Positions 47,301-59,454 of a stretch of 64,000 nucleotides of DNA are shown one piece after another; within the stretch, counting starts at the first letter, position 1, and each line of letters starts with the position of its first letter. Under the pieces are notes generated by a model. That model saw nothing but the letters and a program-made list of their open reading frames with translations. It did no database searches and had not been told where the DNA came from. Source of the DNA: Progne subis subis (taxonomy: Eukaryota; Chordata; Aves; Passeriformes; Hirundinidae); contig JAKJHU010000054.1 of assembly GCA_022316685.1 (NCBI GenBank), forward strand, positions 1,364,001 through 1,428,000. Reading direction: 5' to 3'. The position numbers and the translations under genes were made by a program.

Positions 47301-50300
47301 GGTGAGTGTGGATGACCCTTGAGGGTCTCCAGTTCTCCAGCTGTGGCCTCTTCACCCTCAGATCCCATGGGGCACCTCCAGGTGTGCCACGGCCCCTCTC
47401 AGAGTTGAGCTGTTCTAGCAGGGGCTCAGAGCCTGCTTGCTGGGATCAGCTGAAGTGGGTCAGTTGTGAAATGTGCTTAGTGAGCCCATTCAACAACAAA
47501 TTATGTAACAGCACGCTCCTAATTATGGAGCATCAGCCCACCAGAGCATCCTTCAGCAGCCCCAGAGCCCTGAGCATGTGAGATGTTCTTATTCACTCCT
47601 GGGAGGAGGCACAGGCTCGAGGACTGAACTGGCAGCAGGGAGCACTTGTGCTGATCCACAGAGAGTAACATTCCCAGCAGAGCCAGCCTCTGGCAGGAGG
47701 GAGATGGCAGCTGCTGCCCCTCACACTCCTGGAGCAGCACAGCCAGACCTGAGGCAGCAGGTGTGCTGGCCCAGAAGCTTGAGAGAGCTCCTGCTTTCTA
47801 GAGAGGGAGTGGATTTAATGCGTTGCTGGAGCCTGTGTCCCCCTGGGCTGTCCAGCCTCACGCTGTCACATTCCTGTCCCTTATGGACCTCTCAAGGTTG
47901 CATAGAATGGCTCCAGCCTTGACTGCTGGCACAGCTCTACGTGGCTGACAGAGCCTAAGGACGCTTTTGAGGCCATCCATGGAGGGCAGCCCCCTGCTTC
48001 GCCTGGGGGTTTGCTGGGCTGTGCATGCACACCTCAGGGCAGGGAGCCCTTGGGGAACGCTGGGTGTATTTTTTGCTGCTAAACTGTCAGGCAGCATCTG
48101 TGAAACACAAAATGGGTTACTGAGAGATGGAGCTGCCTGGGGAGGGAGGGGATTCAATGTGGAGCAGCTGGGGCTCTGACCCACACAAGCTGCTCTCTCC
48201 TCCCTGAAGCCCACTCTGCTCTGTCTCCAGCCCTCACTGTGCGTAGCAGCCGGCACAAAACCTCTTAGCGGCCTGACGTGGATGGTTTTTAAATTTCCTT
48301 TCTCTCCCGCTTCTGCAGAGGAATCCAACAAGAAGCATCCCTTCCCCTGCCCCACGTCGTACCGGACAGCCCTGACCTACTACCTGGACATCACCAACCC
48401 TCCCCGCACCAACGTGCTCTACGAGCTGGCCCAGTACGCCACCGACAGCGGCGAGCAGGAGCGCCTCCGTAAAATGGCCTCGTCTGCAGCTGAGGGCAAG
48501 GTGCGAGCCCTGCCCCTCCCAGCTGGGCTGGGGGATCCCCAAAAGGCACCCAGGGAGGTGAAGGGGTGTTTGGCAGGCGTGTGGGAGGAGGTTGTGATGC
48601 GTTTGCCCTCCTTTTGCCTGCAGGAGCTGTACCTCAGCTGGGTGGTGGAGGCCCGCAGGAACATCCTGGCCATCCTGCAGGACATGCCCTCCCTGCGCCC
48701 CCCCATCGACCACCTGTGCGAGCTGCTGCCCCGCCTGCAGGCCCGCTACTACTCCATCGCCTCCTCCTCCAAGGTGGGTGTGCTTCCAGCGGGGAGCGCG
48801 GCTCTGGAGGCACCGCTCCGGCTGGGGGCTGGACGTGGGGAGCTTCTCCTGGGTGACATTTGCTACGAGAGGGGCAGATTTAGTGATCTCTGTGCATGGA
48901 GTGGGGCTGTGGAAGTTCCACGCTGCAGCCAGCTGTGCCCTGATAACCCCTGCGCTCTCTGGAGCCCTGCTCCTCTTGGCCCCTTTGCCTGGCGAGGTGG
49001 CGTTTCAGGGGCTGGTCAGAAGGCACCCTTGGCAACCTCCAGGGAAGCTCAGTGGTCCCGTGATGAGTTGAGGACAAGACAGAAGCCCTGTAAGGAGCAC
49101 ACAGGGAGGAGTAGCTGTCCCAATGTTAACATGAGGTTAAACTTCTCCTCATTCCTGAGCACAAGGAAGCAGTGTGGGGTTGCTGCGGCTCCTTCTCTGC
49201 CTGGTTCCAGCATCTCTTCCCTGCAGGTTCATCCCAACTCCATCCACATCTGTGCCGTGACTGTGGAGTATGAGACCAAGACAGGCCGCCTGAACAAAGG
49301 GGTGGCCACCAACTGGCTCAAGAGCAAGGTGCCTGACCAGAACGGGAGCAGCTCCCTGGTGCCCATGTACGTCCGGAAGTCGCAATTCCGGCTGCCCTTC
49401 AAGCCCAGCACGCCCGTGATCATGATCGGGCCGGGCACTGGCATCGCCCCCTTCATCGGCTTCATCCAGGAGCGGGCTTGGCTGAAGCAGCAAGGTGAGT
49501 GCCCAGGGGCTGGAGGTGCTGCAGGACTCTGTGGGGCCAGCTGGTGCCTCCAGGGTGCAGCTTTGCTGCTCCTGTTGCTGCTGGGCCCAGCCAAAAGCAG
49601 TGGTGGGGTGGGGTGAGCAGAGCTGGGTGGTTTTTTGTCCACGGGAGGGTGCTTGGTCCTTCTCTTGGCCACAGAGGATGTTTGGGGGTGTGCAGACCTG
49701 GGGCAATTCTCTGACCTCTGCCACCACCACACCTCCAAATAACCACAGTCAGGTCACTCAGACTCGATTCTAAAGCTTGTGGCCACTTCTGGGAATCAGT
49801 CCTGAGCTTCCCCTTAGAAGCAGAAGCCATCGGGCAGCTCTGGAAGCTCAGGGTGGGGGAGAGCCCAGGGCCGGGGGCTGCTGGGGCTGTCAGGACAAGG
49901 GAGGTTGGGAGGGGACGGGGCTGGGGGCTGGCAGGGCCCAGCTGATGGGGGCTGTGTGACCCTGCAGGCAAAGACGTGGGCGAGACAGTGCTCTACTACG
50001 GCTGCCGCCGCGAGCATGAGGACTACCTGTACCGGGAGGAGCTGGCCCGCTTCCAGAAGGAGGGAGTGCTCACCCAGCTCAACGTGGCCTTCTCCAGGGA
50101 CCAGGCTGAGAAGGTACCACGCTGTTCCCCCTGCCACTTGTTCCTGCTGCCCACCGTCACTCCCGTGGCAGGCAGGAGCACCCAGCACTTCCCCTGTCTC
50201 CCAGAGCCATAAGCACTGCCTTGCCTTCCCTCCCTCTCCAAGGTCTGTGGTGTGGGGGCTCTGCTCCTCTCTCCTCACTCCCACCTTATTTCCTGCCAGG

Positions 50301-50729
50301 TTTATGTCCAGCACTTACTGAAGAAGAACAAGGAAAATGTCTGGAAGCTGGTTAACGAGGGCATGGCTCACATCTATGTGTGCGGGTAGGTCTGGGGACA
50401 GGATGGGATTTCCCATTCTCAGGAAAAGGCGTGTGACTCAGTTTCCCCAGCTCTGGAGAGGGTTATACTGGTTCAGAGGAGGGCAGGGGGCTGGGATGAG
50501 CAGACCCTCTGTGTCCAGAGTGGGAGGTAGCAGAGCTCCATGGCCGTGCTGTGCTGTGCTAACTCACTTGCTCCCTGTTTGCAGCGACGCCCGGAACATG
50601 GCCCGGGACGTGCAGAACACCTTCTACGAGATCGTGTCCGAGTTTGGGAACATGAGCCAGCCCCAGGCCGTGGACTATGTAAAGAAACTGATGACAAAGG
50701 GCCGCTACTCCCTGGATGTGTGGAGCTAA
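35192..50729 (+). CDS. POR: POR, NADPH-cytochrome P450 reductase (complete coding region, 15 coding exons)
   Basis: ER-membrane diflavin reductase passing electrons NADPH to FAD to FMN to microsomal P450s, also heme oxygenase, squalene monooxygenase and cytochrome b5. Coding exons: 35192-35370, 41445-41493, 42344-42472, 42864-43013, 43858-43982, 44769-44858, 45283-45381, 46333-46449, 47183-47301, 48319-48500, 48624-48773, 49227-49494, 49968-50113, 50300-50385, 50585-50729 (TAA). These join in frame to 2034 nt, 677 codons, the human length. Seen in order: a membrane helix (residues about 22-44), FMN loop YGSQTGTAEEFANRL, ATYGEGDPTDNA, GLGNKTYEHFNAMGKY, FAD motif RYYSIASSS, GPGTGIAPFIGF and YYGCRR (NADPH), CGDARNM, and C-terminal SLDVWS with the aromatic gate tryptophan. 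The catalytic Ser, Cys and Asp are present. The ATG at 35192 is the first in the exon and fits the family N-terminus. Confidence 0.98.
38904..38950 (+). CDS. Candidate alternative first coding exon of POR (Met-Gly-Cys start)
   Basis: ATG at 38904 in a good Kozak setting (G at -3, G at +4) opens MGCVYSAPQEEPAVA and ends AG at a consensus donor, AG/gtgagt (38951). It ends in phase 2, exactly what POR exon 3 needs. An acceptor-like run ending ttgcag (38856) could make this an internal exon from 38857; an AT-rich TATA-like stretch lies 450 bp upstream. Gly2-Cys3 with Ser6 resembles N-myristoyl plus S-palmitoyl signals such as in Src-family kinases. No known protein was recognised, and this could be chance. 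Confidence 0.35.
39828..39869 (+). CDS. Candidate 42-nt alternative exon in the POR intron
   Basis: A strong acceptor (ctcgttttcag, ending 39827) and a donor aa/gtgaga bound 42 bases. In the frame set by the candidate exon at 38904 they read (R)GQELKKFTKEPKT. Phase is 2 in and 2 out, so the exon can be inserted without breaking the POR frame. If the donor is not used, the frame stops right after (AAG TGA at 39868-39873), giving a 30-residue peptide. The lysine-rich content would suit a membrane-apposed segment. Evidence is purely from sequence. Confidence 0.27.
   Translation, partial: RAGIKEVHQGAKN
45824..46193 (+). repeat. 40-bp minisatellite, about nine copies, in a POR intron
   Basis: A unit of 40 bp (core gtggggagcagcaggatcct followed by gatctgttttctgtgccatt) repeats with gtgggga at 45844, 45884, 45924, 45964, 46004, 46044, 46084, 46124 and 46164. 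Copies differ by one or two bases (gcagcggg versus gcagcagg; att, agt or ggt before the core). It lies between the exons at 45283-45381 and 46333-46449. Near identity suggests recent expansion and likely length polymorphism. Confidence 0.95.
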
Positions 50730-51510
50730 GAGCAGGGCTGGCGGGGCCGGGGAGAGAGCAGGGCCCCAGGCGTGGGCCAGGGCAGCTGGCAGGTGCCTGC
50801 TCGCCTCTGCTGCTGTGGGTGACGGCCCCAGCCCACGGCTATCCCGGTGTCGCTCCCAACCCCTCCTGGGGCCTCAGCAGCCCCTCGGGGCAGGCTGTGG
50901 GCCCAGGGGGTGGAGAGGGTTGAGAGGGGCAGGGGGGTAGCTCAGGCTGCTGTCCAGGAGCTGCAGTGCCACCGTCACCTCAGCGTGCACCAGCGTTTGC
51001 CTTGAGGCCAGGGACAGCAGGGACACAGTGGGGCAGGAGGGACGGACGCTGCCAGGGAGTCCTTCCCTGAACACGAGGTGTTGCCTTATCCCCGGGGCTG
51101 GAGCCCAGCCTGGCCCACAGGGACAGCAGAGGGGTGCAGGGGCTGTGCTCGGACTGGGATCGAGGCTTTGCCCACCAGCATTTCCTGCTCCATTCCTGCT
51201 GCCCACCCTGGCTCCAGCTCCTCTCCCTCTGGAATACGCCTGGGTTGGGAGGCGGGGTCTCAGCCCAAAGGGGTCCTGCTTGCTCCCCGGGGCCCGGCAG
51301 CTCCCCTGAGCCCAGCCCCTCCCTCACGCCGTGTACGGTCATTTTTTAAATACGGTTTTTATTTTGAACATCTTTGTGATTTAAGCATGAAAAAAAAAAA
51401 AAAAAAAAACACCACCAACACAACCCCGAGACTTTCAGGCTGTCCAGTGATTGTAAATTATTTAAATACATTTGCCCTTGGAATAAAAATACCGTGTCTG
51501 GTACCCGCAT
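50730..51510 (+). other. POR: POR 3' UTR
   Basis: GC-rich 3' UTR running from the TAA at 50727-50729. The distal part turns AT-rich (tttttaaatacggtttttat near 51345). A 20-A tract encoded in the genome is at 51390-51409, and an AATAAA signal at 51482-51487 gives an expected cleavage site near 51500-51510. Confidence 0.75.
51482..51487 (+). terminator. POR: Polyadenylation signal AATAAA of POR
   Basis: The only canonical hexamer in the 800 bp after the POR stop codon, inside a locally AT-rich end of the UTR, followed by a T/G-rich stretch (accgtgtctggtacc). Confidence 0.75.
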
Positions 51511-51867
51511 TCTCTCTGCTCAGCCAGAGGGAAGAAGGAGGCAGGAGGAGCAATGGTAACTGGGAGGAAATTTGGGGATGTGGTGGCAGCTCTGGGTTTA
51601 GGCTGAGCTGGGGGCAGCCCCTACCCTGAGTGCTGGGCTGTGGGAGGGGGATGACAGCAGAGGGGGGGCTCTGGACTGGGGTGCAGCTGTGCCCAACCTG
51701 CTCTTTGGTTCTTCCAGAGCTCCTGGTGCTGGTACCAGCTCCAGGGACACTGAGGTTCTGCTGGGCTCCTTGGGTGGCCACAGTTGTGCCACAGCCTGTG
51801 CAGACTGGGGAGCCATGGGAAGGAGTCCCCTCTGCTGCCCAGGTTTGTGGAAGGGCACAGGGAGATG

Positions 51868-52130
51868 ACTTTCCTAAAATCAGGGGCTCATTTATGCTGG
51901 GAAACTCCTCCAAATCCTCGAGTCCAACCATTAACCCAGCACTGCCAAACGCACCACCCAACCCTGTCCCCAGCTGCCCCATCTACATCTACATGGCTTT
52001 TAAATCCCTGCAGGGATGGCGACTGCACGACTGCCCTGGGCAGCCTCTGTGGGGCTGCAGCTGCTCACATATTCGATCTAAACCTCCCCTGGTGAAACCT
52101 GAGGCCGTTTCCTCTTGTCCTATTGTGACA
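51868..52130 (-). mobile_element. CR1 LINE 3'-end fragment between the POR and TMEM120A 3' ends
   Basis: Reads as the reverse complement of a CR1 3' end: ctcgagtccaaccattaacc, cagcactgcc, catctacatctacatggctt, tttaaatccctgcagggatg, ccctgggcagcctctg, and gatctaaacctcccctggtg. The copy is 5'-truncated and moderately diverged. It lies in the short gap between two convergent genes. Confidence 0.85.
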
Positions 52131-52268
52131 ATTTTCCTATTGACCCCCTCCTCCACCCTCCATTCAGGGAGGTTGTGTCAGGACCCGCTTCCTGATGAAC
52201 CAAAGCTGCAGAGCAGAGTGTGGAAGCTGTTCCCAGACCGGCCCGGTGACCCAGGGCGGCTCCTTCCC

Positions 52269-52274
52269 TTTATT
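52269..52274 (-). terminator. TMEM120A: Polyadenylation signal of TMEM120A
   Basis: TTTATT on the plus strand is AATAAA on the minus strand, about 460 bp after the TMEM120A stop codon at 52733-52731. It implies a 3' UTR of about 480 nt ending near 52250. Confidence 0.7.
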
Positions 52275-52730
52275 TTCACACGTGCGGCCTCAGGAGTGAT
52301 GAGGCTGCCCTGGGGCCGCTGGCCTGGGTGCAGGGCTGGGGGAAAAGTGGGGGAGCCTCAAGCACCCCAGGAGCCGTGTGAGGCTGTCCCTGGACACTGC
52401 CCTGTCCCAGTGGGGCGGGGAGCACCAGCAGCCAGGGCACATCCCAGTAAAAGGGAGGGGAGTGGCTGTCCCCAGCATCCTGCTGTTGGATGTGCAAGGC
52501 AGCCAGGACAGGAGGTGCAGGGTGCTCCTGACTCCAGGTGAGTGACTCCAGCATGGATCCAGCCCCGTGCTGAGCACATGCACTGGCCAGGAGCAGGCTC
52601 TAAGCTCTGTCCCACACCCAGGCCTCCAAGGAATGGGATGAGACACCAGAGTCCGGACGGAATTGAGGAGATGGGGATAGGGGACGGAGCCAGGGGGGAG
52701 AAAGAGTCCAGGCCCCCACACTGCCCCGCT

Positions 52731-55700
52731 TCAATTCTCCTTTGTGTCCTGGTTCTTGTTCTGAATCTTCTGGTGGACGACGCGGAGGGTGGTGAAGAAG
52801 TTGCCCAGGAAGAGGATGAAGAAGGGGAGGCCGCACATGAGGACCTGTGGGGGGAGAGGCCGGAGTCAGCAGGAGGGACCTGCCTGGGGCTTCCCCCTGC
52901 CAGGGCATTCCCGGGAGCCTCCTCACCTGCCACTCCTTGCACTCGGGGTGCTGGATCATGCGGAACAGGGTGATGGCGTTGTAGAGCTGCCAGAACTGCA
53001 GGAGAGAGGAGATTCAGGGAGCTGCTGCTTCCAGAGGCTCAGTCCCAGGCTGGAGCCCTTCCAGCTGTACCTCTGGGTAAAACCCCACCCCAGCCTCATC
53101 CAGGCCAGAGGGCTCGTTCCCAGAGGACCCCAGCTAGGACATCGCCCCTGTTTCAGGGCAGCTGGAGCCCATAGGAAACCTCAGGCCAGCCTTTGGCCAT
53201 CAGCCTCAAAGAGGGAGGACTCGATCCTTCGCAGCAGCAGCTCAAAGCTGGAGCTCAGAAGGGCTTTGCCAAGGCTTTGGAAGGCTTCTCACCGCAGCCC
53301 CTCTGCACTGAGCACTCAGCAGAACCACCCCAGCTCTTCCCCATCTCACCTCCCCCACTGAGGAGGTGGTGGTACTTCAGAGGGAAAGGCTCAGCATTTG
53401 TTGGAAGCATTTCCCTGCCCCAGGCATCCCATCTCACATGGCTGTGGCAGCCTCTGGGGTCTGTGCCATGTCCAGGCCACCGAGCACAGCTGGTAATGTG
53501 CCACATCCCGCTCCCACCCGGGGCCCTGGCATCTTGCAAGGACTGGGGCAGCCTCACCTGCCCGAAGAAGAGGAAGGGAAGCAGGAACGTCAGGCCTCTC
53601 CACATCCAGGACTGGAAGCCCTCTGCAAAGGATGAAGTTTCTGTGAGGATCTGGAATGTGCTGGTGGAGAGGGGACGGAGCCCAGCTCCTCCAGATGTGC
53701 AGGGCAGGGGGGCTCAGTGCCCACAGCGTGCCTGGCTGAGGAGGGGCACTTGCAGAGGGGACAGCGACAGGGACTCCTCATCCAACACGGGGCTCTGCCC
53801 TCGGTGTCAGGGGAGCGACAGCCCACAGCGCCTGGGGTGTTGGAGGGATGTTTCATGTCTGAAGGAGCTTCCTGAGGAAACCTGGGATGCCCAAAGCCAC
53901 ATCCACTGCCACCTCACATCCTGAGGGAGCCAGATGTGGGGTGGTGGTCCCAGCAGAGCAGGAGCAGGAGGACAATCAGCCTTTGGGGTGGTGCTGCCCC
54001 ATAGGAGATGCTGCTCTGGGAGCTTTGCTTTGACTTGTAGCTTTTACTGTTCCTGCCGCTGATAAAAGTGACCTCAAATCAAAGCGTCACCTCTTCCTCC
54101 AGTAGAAGCCACAGCCCCCAGTGAGCTGAGCACCAGCCTGAGACCACCAGCAGGGGACATCCACTCACCCACAGTGAGATCCATGTTGTGCCTCTCCCCC
54201 AGCGCTCGCAGCCGGTACAAGCACCCGCTCTGGTAGTAATACTGCAGGAACTGCACAAAGCCTGCAAGGAGAGCAGGGCTGCTGTCACGAGCTGCCCAGG
54301 GATCAGCTCCCAGCCTCAGCACCACCCACAAAGGCCACAGGAGGCCCAGGGAACTGCCAGCTGAGCTGGGAGCAGCTACAGCCAGGTCTCCACGTGCTGC
54401 AGAGCTCTGCAGGCACTCTCAGCACCTGGGGTCAGTCCCTGTCCCAGCACACGTGGCAGCACTTACTCTGGTACATGGAGAAGGAGAGAAACTGGTTCCT
54501 GAACATCTGGTACATGAGCCCATCCGGCCTGTGGAGAGACGGTGCTGGCTGGGGGCCGTGGGGCTGGGAGGGGACAGCCAGCCCTGCCTGTCCCACAGCC
54601 CCTGGCCAGAGCTGCCCAGGCAGCCCCACCACAGGACAGGGGACACACGCTTACCACGTCAGCATGACACCTGAGAGGAAGGTGGAGACGTAGTGATGGA
54701 AAACCCACCAGCCTTTGATCCTGGAGGTTAGACACAGAGAAGCAGCGTCACATCTGGAGCGTGCATCCAGAGCCAAAGGCACCCCAGAGAGTGGAGCAGC
54801 CCAGCCTCAGCCACCCCACAGCTCCCAGAGCTGGCTGGGAAATGCTCCTCAGAGCAGGACCCAGGAAGTCGGGGTTGGGCAGCACCAGGGCCCTTCCAGC
54901 TCCACCTTCCCGCGCCACCTCCGCACGGGAGGTTCCTCCTGCCCAGCTCCGGGCAGGGTTCGCCGCGCCCTGAGTGGGAGGGAGCGGCTCCCCTGGGACA
55001 GGGCCCTGCAGAGAAGCCCAGCCCCCTGCACGCCCCCTCCCCAGGCCCAGGGGACTCACTTGGAGCCGTTGTTGATCAGGATGCTCTCACGGATGGTGAG
55101 GGTGCAGTAGTACCACACCAGCAGGAAGTTGAAGACGGCGTCCGTCACCCTGGGTCACGCAGAGCGGGGTGTGAAGGCTGGGGGCACCCTGACAGCCATG
55201 GGACACCCAACCCCAGGGAAGGGACCTGCTCCCCGCCACCCACCGCGGCCACAAAGGCCACCCCACCTCCAGGGCAGTGTCCAGACGCTTTACCAGGATC
55301 TCCTGTTCGGCTCTGGATATTCCAGGATGGGGGAGAAGAGCAAGGGGGCTCCGGGAGGAGATCTCTGCCCAGCACCAAGGCAGACTCACCTGGAGTTGAG
55401 CAGGAACCGACAGGAGAAGGAGACAATGAGTAGGATGATGGTGAGGTAGAGCTTGAACTTCTCGTACTCATCTTTATACGCAAACCTGCAGGGAAGCACA
55501 AGGACGGGTTTGGAGCAAAGGGGGCTGCTGGAAATTTGTGTCCTTCCGTCCCATCTGGCTGGGTAAAAGCTGTGTCCTGTTGGGAACCTCAGGGACAGAA
55601 GAACCCAAGGCCTAGGAAGAACCTTGCTTTGGAGGTATCTCTGAGAGCAGAGCATATCAGGCTGCTTCCACACAGCTGGGACACATCTGAGCACCCCAAA

Positions 55701-58700
55701 CCACCCCAACCTGGTGGGTGGTCCTGGTCGGGAAGACAGGCAGACTGGGACCTGCACACGTCTCCAAGGGGAGGATTGGGCAACAGAGGGAGAGGGGAGA
55801 GGCTCCTGGCTGGGCATCTCTGGCAAGGGAAAGGCTCTCAGGAGCCAAAACCAACTTTTGGTGCTTCCCCAAGGGAAGAGGAAGGGACTATCCACTGTCT
55901 GGCTTAGGTGGAGGATCCCACTGACTTGTCAGAGCTAATGGTCCATCACAGCCCAGTGGCAGGAATGTGAGGGGGAGCCAGGGATTTGGCTGATTCTTGG
56001 GAAATGATGCAGAAAACAGCTCAGGAAGGGAATCTACACCAGGTGAGCCAAGCCAGCCCCGTGTCTGCCTGAGAGGAGCTGTCATTCCTGCTGCCAAGGG
56101 GATCCCAAGTGAGGTGAATCAGAGGTGCAGCGAGGAGGGGCCGTACTTGGCCTGTTTGCTGAGCAGTGTCACGTTCACATTGCCGAGCACCAGACTCAGG
56201 TACAACCTGGGGAGAGAGCAGAGCGTTAGGACAAGGGCCTGGCATGGAGCTGTCCCCCCTTGTGCCACCAGTGGGGCCAGGGATGACCCCCAGGTGCTTC
56301 CACTCGGAGCTGCCAGGCACAAACCCTCTGGAATCCCCTCCCACGGGCAGGGGGACGGGTGGGGGAGCACACGGCCCACCTCCCACAGGCACTGGGGTGT
56401 TCACCAAGGCTTCTCCTCGGGCACAGCCACTGCCCAAGGGTGGGTGATGGCCATGAGCAGGCAGAGGAGCGAGGGGCAGCTCCTGCTCAGCTGTCCTTGG
56501 GGAGCCCAAGTGGAGCAGCACAGCTGTGACACCGCTGGGTGCAGGGTGACAGCTCTGGGTCTGCGCCTGCAGCGTTACAGCCACAGGCATGTGGAGGGTG
56601 GCCCCGGTGCCCCACCCCGAGCTGAGGTGCTTTCTCACCCGTTCTTCTTTGGCAGATAGGCCTCCATCTCAAAGAAAACGTTCTGCCTCTCTTTAATCAG
56701 GCTCTGGGTCTCTTGGATGGACGCCTCCTGCTCGGGAGTCACCTGGGCTTTGCATCTGGGGAGCAAACACAGGCACGGGCATCAGGAGAGCCGCTGTAAC
56801 GTGAGCAGCTCGTGCTGGCACTCCACAAGTGACTGACTCGGGCAAGGACACCCCAAGGACAGGCAAGGTGGATGGGAGGCAAGTCCACAACTCCATCAGC
56901 AGGGTGAGCTCCTCTGTCAGGCTGTGATGTTGCTCAAGAGAAGGGAGCAGGGTGAGGCCAGGATGGGGAGAGCTCTGTGCAGGAGGGGAGCAGCCGCAAA
57001 ACCCTTGTGAGCTCTGAATTGCAAACGGGGCACAGATCAGGGCAGAGGAAAGGGGGGCTGAGGAGGATCAGCCTCCCAATAGCACCTGGCTGCAGAGACG
57101 TTTGCATTTGAGACATGAGGTGAGCTCAGCTGCTCTCCCCTCCCGTGCTGTCACAGAGCACTGACTCACTTTTTGAGAGAGAGCGACAGCTCCTTCAGCC
57201 GCTTCTTCTGACGGGCGATGGAGCTGGAGATCCCATCCTGGAGCTTGGTCAGCTCCTCGAGTTTCTGCTTGTACAGCTTGTGGTTGTCCTGGGAAGGAGA
57301 GAGCAGCACGCGTTAGAGCTGCCTGCCCAGACACCCCTGTTCTTGGGCCCTCTATGACGCTTTTGTTAAAAAATGTCCTTAATTTCACCTGCGCAGCTGC
57401 TGGGTGAGAGGAGAGGCAGCTGCAGAAGGCCGGGTGTGTTTGGGAACAGCCTGCAGCCAGCCCTGATTCCATGGGAATGCTCATCCCCAGCCTCAAGCAG
57501 GCTACCCACAGGATGTTCCTGTGCTCAGGACACCAATGACTCCACACAGCAGACAGGAAAGACTTGGGAATAAATGCTGTGTGGGCCAGGGTACAACTGT
57601 GGGCCACGCAGAGCAATGGGACAGGACGAGCAGCTCTCGGTGCCTCCAGGTCTCCCAGCCCCAACTCAGGGCCTTGGGGCTCCACCTGAGCACCCCTGGG
57701 AAGCTGGAAGGAGCCTGGCAGTGAGCTGGACAAAGAGGATGGACTCCCAGCAGGGCTGCAGCTGAGTGCCTGGTAACCCAACCACACCTGCATGAGGCTG
57801 GATGCATTTCTCCACTATATTTAGTAGGGAAAGGGGAGAGCTGCTGGATCAATGCTGCTGCTTGTCCAGATCAGCAGGAAAACAGCCTCACCTCGGCCAC
57901 ATCAGCCTGAACGCCACCTGCAGCAGGGAACTACACGCTGCTCACAACAACCCTTGGACCAGACCTTGGCACGAACAAGTTTTAACCTCTGTAGCTCTTA
58001 TCGACCACTCTATCACCAGATCTTAAAAGTCCTTCCCAAAGGAGAAAGGTGAAACCGAGAGCAGAGGAGGGAACCGATCCCACATAGTCCCAGTTCCACA
58101 GCAGTGATTTATGCCCCTGATCTATCTGAGGACATTCCCTGCTTGACCATCAAGCTTTCCTGCTGCCATCTAGAGTCACCTCCTTCTGGCGCTGGAGTTA
58201 ACTGTGAGCAAGTGGCTTTGGTGACAAGTCCTTTAGCCGTGCCAGCATCCGAGCTCGGCGCTCGGAGACAGCCCGGACGAGGGATCACCGCGGGAGGAGG
58301 TGCCCGAAGGGAAGGGCCGGCGCTGAGTGGCTGCACTCAGGGCTCGAAGTGGGCGACCCGGGACATCCATGCAACCCTTATGGAGCAAGAGGAGGTTTCT
58401 CAAAGCCTCCCTTGCCCCAGATCTGGGCACAGCAGCGACGCGTCCGCAACAACATCCGCTTCACCCCGCTTCGGGGCGGGAAGGAGGGGGAAAGGGAACG
58501 GGCGCAGCTGCAGCCGAGTGACCCGAGCGGCAGCAGGAGATGGTTGGCCAACCTTTCCCTTGGGTGACCCTGTGTGAGCTGAACCCTGCCCACTCCTTCC
58601 CCGGCAGGCAGCGCCCTGGGGATTACACAAAGCAGGTGGAAGCACCTCTGACACCAAGTCACCTTTCTGGCACGGAGCCCCCGGCCAGCCCCGGCGTGAC

Positions 58701-59300
58701 AGGGTATGGCAGTCGGGACAAGGCGCCTGGCTGAAGCGTGCCCGGGTCCCGGGACACCTCGGCTCCGCTTTCCCTGCGGGGCTGGCTGGCTCCGGGCTGA
58801 CGGGGAGCCGTAAGGAGCGAAACGGCATCTGCGCACCTCGTCCGGCCGTGCCACGCCAGGCACTGCCGCTCCCAGCTGGAAAACCGGCACATCTCAGGTC
58901 TCCACGCCACGTCCACGGCGGGCCGCGGCACCAGACCGGGGTACCCCGCTCTTCCCGAGCCCCGTGCCCGGCACAGCCCGGCACCTCTGCCCCGCTCCAA
59001 AACGCTTGGCCCCACGGCACGAAGCTCGGACCCCAGGGCTGGGACACGGGGGGAAAGCACCCGCGCTCCAGAGGCCAGAGCTCGGCTACCCGCGGTACCC
59101 GCTGCGGGGATGCTGCGGGGCACCCGCAGGGGATCTCCCACCCCCGGTGCCGGTAACCCCGGCGTGCCGCTCGGCCGGAGCGCTCCCTCGGGCCGCGCCC
59201 GGGGGTGTCCCGGGGCCGGTGGTACCTGGATGCGCTGGTAGCCGTCCTGCAGCTCCTCCCACTCGCGCAGGCACTCGGCGAGCGAGGCGCCCCAGGCCAT
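52731..59300 (-). CDS. TMEM120A: TMEM120A (TACAN/NET29), complete, 12 exons
   Basis: Multi-pass protein of the nuclear envelope and ER, linked to adipocyte differentiation. Reported structures show an ELOVL-like fold binding coenzyme A; the proposed mechanosensitive channel role is disputed. Coding exons in transcript order: 59300-59226, 57288-57170, 56755-56639, 56206-56147, 55485-55390, 55149-55060, 54720-54655, 54528-54467, 54261-54169, 53622-53558, 52995-52927, 52844-52731 (TGA). They sum to 1026 nt, 341 codons; human has 343. Seen: N-terminal coiled coil ([30 protein letters not shown]), [35 protein letters not shown], membrane segments [18 protein letters not shown] and [75 protein letters not shown], and a tail ending [17 protein letters not shown]. 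The ATG at 59300 lies in a CpG island. Confidence 0.97.
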
Positions 59301-59450
59301 GGCGGCGATGGCGGCGGCAGCGAGCGGCCCGGCCCGGCCCGCGGCGACGGGCGGTGCTGGCCACGCCCCCTTCCGGACACGCCCCGGGGCGGGGCCAAGG
59401 GCGGGGCCTCGCGTGTTCCGTGTTCGCCTCTGAATCGGAGCTTGGAAAAT
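58240..59450 (-). promoter_or_regulatory. TMEM120A: CpG island promoter, exon 1 and start of intron 1 of TMEM120A
   Basis: CpG-rich over about 1.2 kb. Upstream of the ATG (59300-59298) are GC boxes (ggggcggggcc near 59388 and gggcggggcc near 59400). No TATA box is seen. The downstream part of the island lies in intron 1 and yields overlapping spurious ORFs of over 300 codons. Confidence 0.7.
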
Positions 59451-59454
59451 GAGA

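Noticed and set aside
35371..50584. H/ACA snoRNA (such as a SNORA14-type gene) in a POR intron
   Set aside because: I recall mammals having one in this gene, but I could not identify a convincing hairpin-hinge-hairpin-ACA arrangement by eye.
51630..52541. 303-codon plus-strand frame between POR and TMEM120A
   Set aside because: It runs through a CR1 fragment and antisense to the TMEM120A 3' UTR, with no recognisable domain.
53193..53924. 243-codon plus-strand frame
   Set aside because: Antisense to TMEM120A exon 10 and flanking introns; no motif.
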